A stretch of 6,181 nt of DNA, taken from positions 1 to 6,181 of the forward strand of contig UQEO01000097.1 in the NCBI GenBank assembly GCA_900540095.1, read 5' to 3'. The notes beneath the pieces were generated by a model. That model was not told where the DNA came from, did not search any database, and was given only the letters and a program-made list of their open reading frames with translations. Both the position numbers and the translations under genes were made by a program. This DNA is from an uncultured Collinsella sp. (GTDB lineage: Bacteria > Actinomycetota > Coriobacteriia > Coriobacteriales > Coriobacteriaceae). This document shows positions 4,645 through 6,181 of this stretch, piece after piece (position 1 is the first letter of the stretch; the number at the start of each line of letters is the position of its first letter).

Positions 4645-5908
4645 GCGCGCATCGTGTTCCGCGGCCCAGACCGCGCGCGTGTCCTAGCTCGCGCCAGGCG
4701 TCATCTTGAGCGTCGTATTCACGTTGCGGCATGGCATCCACGACAGACTGCCCAAACCGAACGAGCATAATCCCCTCGGCAACGTTTGCCCGATAGGTAT
4801 AGTCGAGCCGTGTGACAACGTTAAGTGCCTCGACGATACGCGCGAAGCGGGTACGCACATCCCACTCACCGCCCGGCTGGCAAGCCACCGTACCCGGTTT
4901 GCCCCACGGGTTATCGCTCGAGGCCGTATCGAGCAGTCGGGGAACATCGTTGGTCGTCTTGGCGATATGCCACGAATCAAAGAGCGCGCAGCCCTCAAGG
5001 CTCGGCGAGGATGCCGCAGGGACCAATCCGGCCCCGATGCGCTCAAGGATGCCGGAGAGGCGGTTGAGACGGCACTCGATGGCAAGCAGCATGTCAATCT
5101 CGTCCTGGTCCAGCAAGCTACGATCAAAATTGAGATAAAACAGCTTTGACCGGTCGATGCGCGCCAGGCTCATTTCGGACTTGGCGGCAATGGTGCGCAG
5201 ACGGAGCAAGTCAATTTCGCTCATAAGGGTGGCGGCATAGCGCTCGATACCGCTCGGATTCTCGGCATGGTCAACGCGGTAAAGCAGCGTCTCGATAGCA
5301 TCGGGGAGCGGTGACGTGTTAAAGCCCAAAAACACCTCGACCGGCTCGGGCAACTTTACGAGCTTGATCTTGTCGACAACGTTTTGCATGTCCGCATCGA
5401 GACCGTCGACGCCCGCCGTGTTCGCAATAGCGCTTTCGGAGTTGGCAAATATCACGTAGCGCAGGAACATCGACGCCATGAACTCGCCGTAAGGAAGGGA
5501 GCGGGCCGAATTCCATGTCTCGTGATCGGACTGCTCGCGCATGGGGCCTTCGGGAGAGCCGATGACTCGCGCCCGGGAGCGCATCGTCCCATCGGTACCC
5601 CTGACTGCAATCTCACCGATGTTGGAATCGGACTCGTCAAGAATCAGCTGCATGTCGGGATCGTCGGGCAGCGATACTTCGTTAACGGGACGGTCCACCT
5701 TATAGACCTCACCCGAAACGCTCACGTAGCCCAAAAGCGACACATGGCTTTTGCCGACGAATTCGACGACATAGCATGATTCATGCGGGTCCTCGCCAAA
5801 GAGTTTCCAGACCACGCCATATGAGCGCCCCGCAGGCTGCTCGGGCATCGCCGGAAAGCGCTTCTTGGGATCGAGAAACCTGAGCTTGTATGTCGGACGC
5901 TCTGCCAC
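4559..5908 (-). CDS. uncharacterised protein, N-terminal part of the frameshifted TPR gene
   Basis: The GTG start at 5908 is supported by AGGGTGA six bases upstream. The frame runs 449 codons. Residues 1-408, ending AWREL, look like genuine protein. The last 41, GHARGLGRGTRCARG and on to CADCCSRQ, are rich in Gly, Arg, Cys and His and look out of frame. Removing one G at 4683-4684 joins residue 408 to the 403 residues of the next frame, giving about 811 aa. No signal peptide, transmembrane helix or catalytic motif is evident. The first 160 residues appear beta-rich and the rest (about 170-408) mainly helical. I do not recognise the family, so no function is proposed beyond the TPR region of the other half. 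No strong promoter is visible upstream. Confidence 0.7.
   Translation of the reverse strand: MAERPTYKLRFLDPKKRFPAMPEQPAGRSYGVVWKLFGEDPHESCYVVEFVGKSHVSLLGYVSVSGEVYKVDRPVNEVSLPDDPDMQLILDESDSNIGEIAVRGTDGTMRSRARVIGSPEGPMREQSDHETWNSARSLPYGEFMASMFLRYVIFANSESAIANTAGVDGLDADMQNVVDKIKLVKLPEPVEVFLGFNTSPLPDAIETLLYRVDHAENPSGIERYAATLMSEIDLLRLRTIAAKSEMSLARIDRSKLFYLNFDRSLLDQDEIDMLLAIECRLNRLSGILERIGAGLVPAASSPSLEGCALFDSWHIAKTTNDVPRLLDTASSDNPWGKPGTVACQPGGEWDVRTRFARIVEALNVVTRLDYTYRANVAEGIMLVRFGQSVVDAMPQREYDAQDDAWRELGHARGLGRGTRCARGTHACGSVFCRGHLHHALLCADCCSRQ
4683..4684 (-). other. probable single-base frameshift within the TPR gene
   Basis: The minus strand reads GAG CTA GGA C. With one G fewer it reads GAG CTA GAC ACG CGC, continuing as WREL-DTRAVWAAEHDARVAL. 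The second frame has a TAG overlapping the CTA, so the join cannot lie further upstream. No slippery heptamer or RF2-like stop motif is present, so a mutation or sequencing/assembly error is more likely than programmed recoding. Confidence 0.75.
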
Positions 5909-6004
5909 GAAGTATCACCCTGATCGGTCGCTTGAAGAAGGAGCGGTCACGGATGGGCCGCGACACCTACTCGAAATCTTACACGAGTCGACAGGAAATA
6001 GTCC

Positions 6005-6041
6005 GCTTTACGCCCGCACCTCGACCGAGGTTCGAATCCAT
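6005..6041 (+). repeat. T-arm fragment with GCTTTACGCCCG leader
   Basis: GGTTCGAATCC at 6029-6039 is a T-arm core in plus orientation, but the T stem is imperfect (CGAGG against CCATG). No anticodon arm or acceptor can be completed around it. The 24 bases before it begin GCTTTACGCCCG and align with 1764-1784. It lies in the 5' flank of the TPR gene, upstream of its GTG, so it might be transcribed antisense in that gene's leader. The remainder of 5909-6004 shows nothing recognisable. Confidence 0.5.
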
Positions 6042-6060
6042 GCAGCGGCGGCATAAAAGA

Positions 6061-6084
6061 AAAGCCCCCGTTGCCGGAGGCTTT
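6061..6084 (-). terminator. terminator following a minus-strand tRNA 3' end
   Basis: AAAGCCCCCG (6061-6070) pairs with CGGAGGCTTT (6075-6084), with one C-A mismatch and a four-base loop. Read on the minus strand it ends CTTTTCTTTTA, a good T tract; on the plus strand the tail CAATTT is poorer. It lies about ten bases beyond the CCA at 6097-6095, matching the tRNA-terminator spacing seen at tRNA-Ser. It also separates the TPR gene from whatever lies to the right. Confidence 0.75.
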
Positions 6085-6094
6085 CAATTTCGAT

Positions 6095-6112
6095 TGGTGC
6101 GGCGTATAGGAT
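6095..6112 (-). pseudogene. tRNA 3'-end fragment broken in the T loop
   Basis: On the minus strand this reads ATCCTATACGCCGCACCA: T-stem 3' strand, acceptor 3' strand, discriminator A and CCA. The T loop should continue as TTCGAA on the 5' side, but the sequence instead becomes GCGCGGA and a GC-rich hairpin. The complementary acceptor strand GCGGCGT is absent from the remaining 69 bases, so it is a remnant, not a tRNA gene cut by the window edge. The tRNA's identity cannot be told. Confidence 0.55.
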
Positions 6113-6155
6113 TCCGCGCATCCGCTGCGCGGATCCGCACCGGCTTCGCCCCCCC
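6113..6155. repeat. GC hairpin segment resembling 1685-1722
   Basis: ATCCGC (6119-6124) pairs with GCGGAT (6128-6133) around TGC. TGGTGCGG at 6095-6102 can also pair with CCGCAC-C at 6135-6141. The order GGAT, CCG, GCA, CGCTGCGC, CCGGCTTC, CC matches that found after the broken tRNA-Ser copy at 1681-1722. This suggests that both broken tRNA ends run into copies of the same small repeat. Beyond it, 6149-6171 is two runs of seven C flanking the palindrome GCCCGCGGGC. Confidence 0.45.
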
Positions 6156-6181
6156 GCCCGCGGGCCCCCCCAGTCGATGTG

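Noticed and set aside
4555..4690. Programmed +1 ribosomal frameshifting between the two TPR frames.
   Set aside because: GAG CTA GGA C has no slippery heptamer, no in-frame stop at the shift and no recoding-type Shine-Dalgarno spacing. A simple indel explains it better.
4706..5149. Plus-strand open frames of 80-147 codons opposite the TPR gene, and similar frames opposite the carboxypeptidase and ATPase genes.
   Set aside because: They follow the GC-rich codon pattern of the opposite real genes, lack ribosome binding sites and have low-complexity Arg-, Pro- or Ser-rich translations.
5950..6052. A complete plus-strand tRNA ending in the T arm at 6029-6039.
   Set aside because: The T stem is mismatched, no anticodon stem-loop folds, and there is no CCA or 5' acceptor complement. 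Only a fragment is supported.

Overview
The window looks like chromosome of a high-GC Gram-positive gut actinobacterium, most likely Collinsella or another Coriobacteriia. This rests on GC-rich codon use, GTG starts, the style of the stand-alone ATPase, and memory of similar intergenic motifs in Collinsella. No 16S or marker gene is present, so the assignment is an inference.

Layout. Bases 1-194 are a leader without a clear gene. A plus-strand gene (195-1535) encodes a secreted penicillin-binding D-alanyl-D-alanine carboxypeptidase with complete SxxK, SGN and KTG motifs, and ends in a strong GAAA-loop terminator. Bases 1536-2227 (about 690 bp) hold no protein gene but are dense in structure. 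An intact minus-strand tRNA-Ser(GCT) has its own promoter and terminator. A second copy of the tRNA-Ser 3' end and terminator lies 190 bp away, with a hairpin-rich 100-base segment and inverted T-arm fragments around it. Upstream of the tRNA is an alternating inverted repeat array with an 81-bp period.

A minus-strand AAA/STAND-type ATPase with a C-terminal winged helix follows (2228-3310). Its 5' leader carries six phased TTTARCA boxes (3329-3382), a probable operator array. Beyond it is one long minus-strand gene for a TPR-containing protein (about 811 aa if restored, 3472-5908). It is split by a single-base frameshift near 4683-4684 into an N-terminal frame (4559-5908) and a C-terminal frame (3472-4644).

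The last 270 bases contain another T-arm fragment, a minus-strand terminator and a second tRNA 3' end broken in its T loop. This broken end continues into sequence that resembles what follows the broken tRNA-Ser copy at 1685. The two loci, about 4.4 kb apart, therefore share a composite tRNA-end plus GC-hairpin pattern. That pattern is the least explained structure here and may be a family of small tRNA-targeting or tRNA-derived repeats.

The genes do not form an obvious pathway. Apart from the split TPR gene, each appears to be a separate transcription unit.
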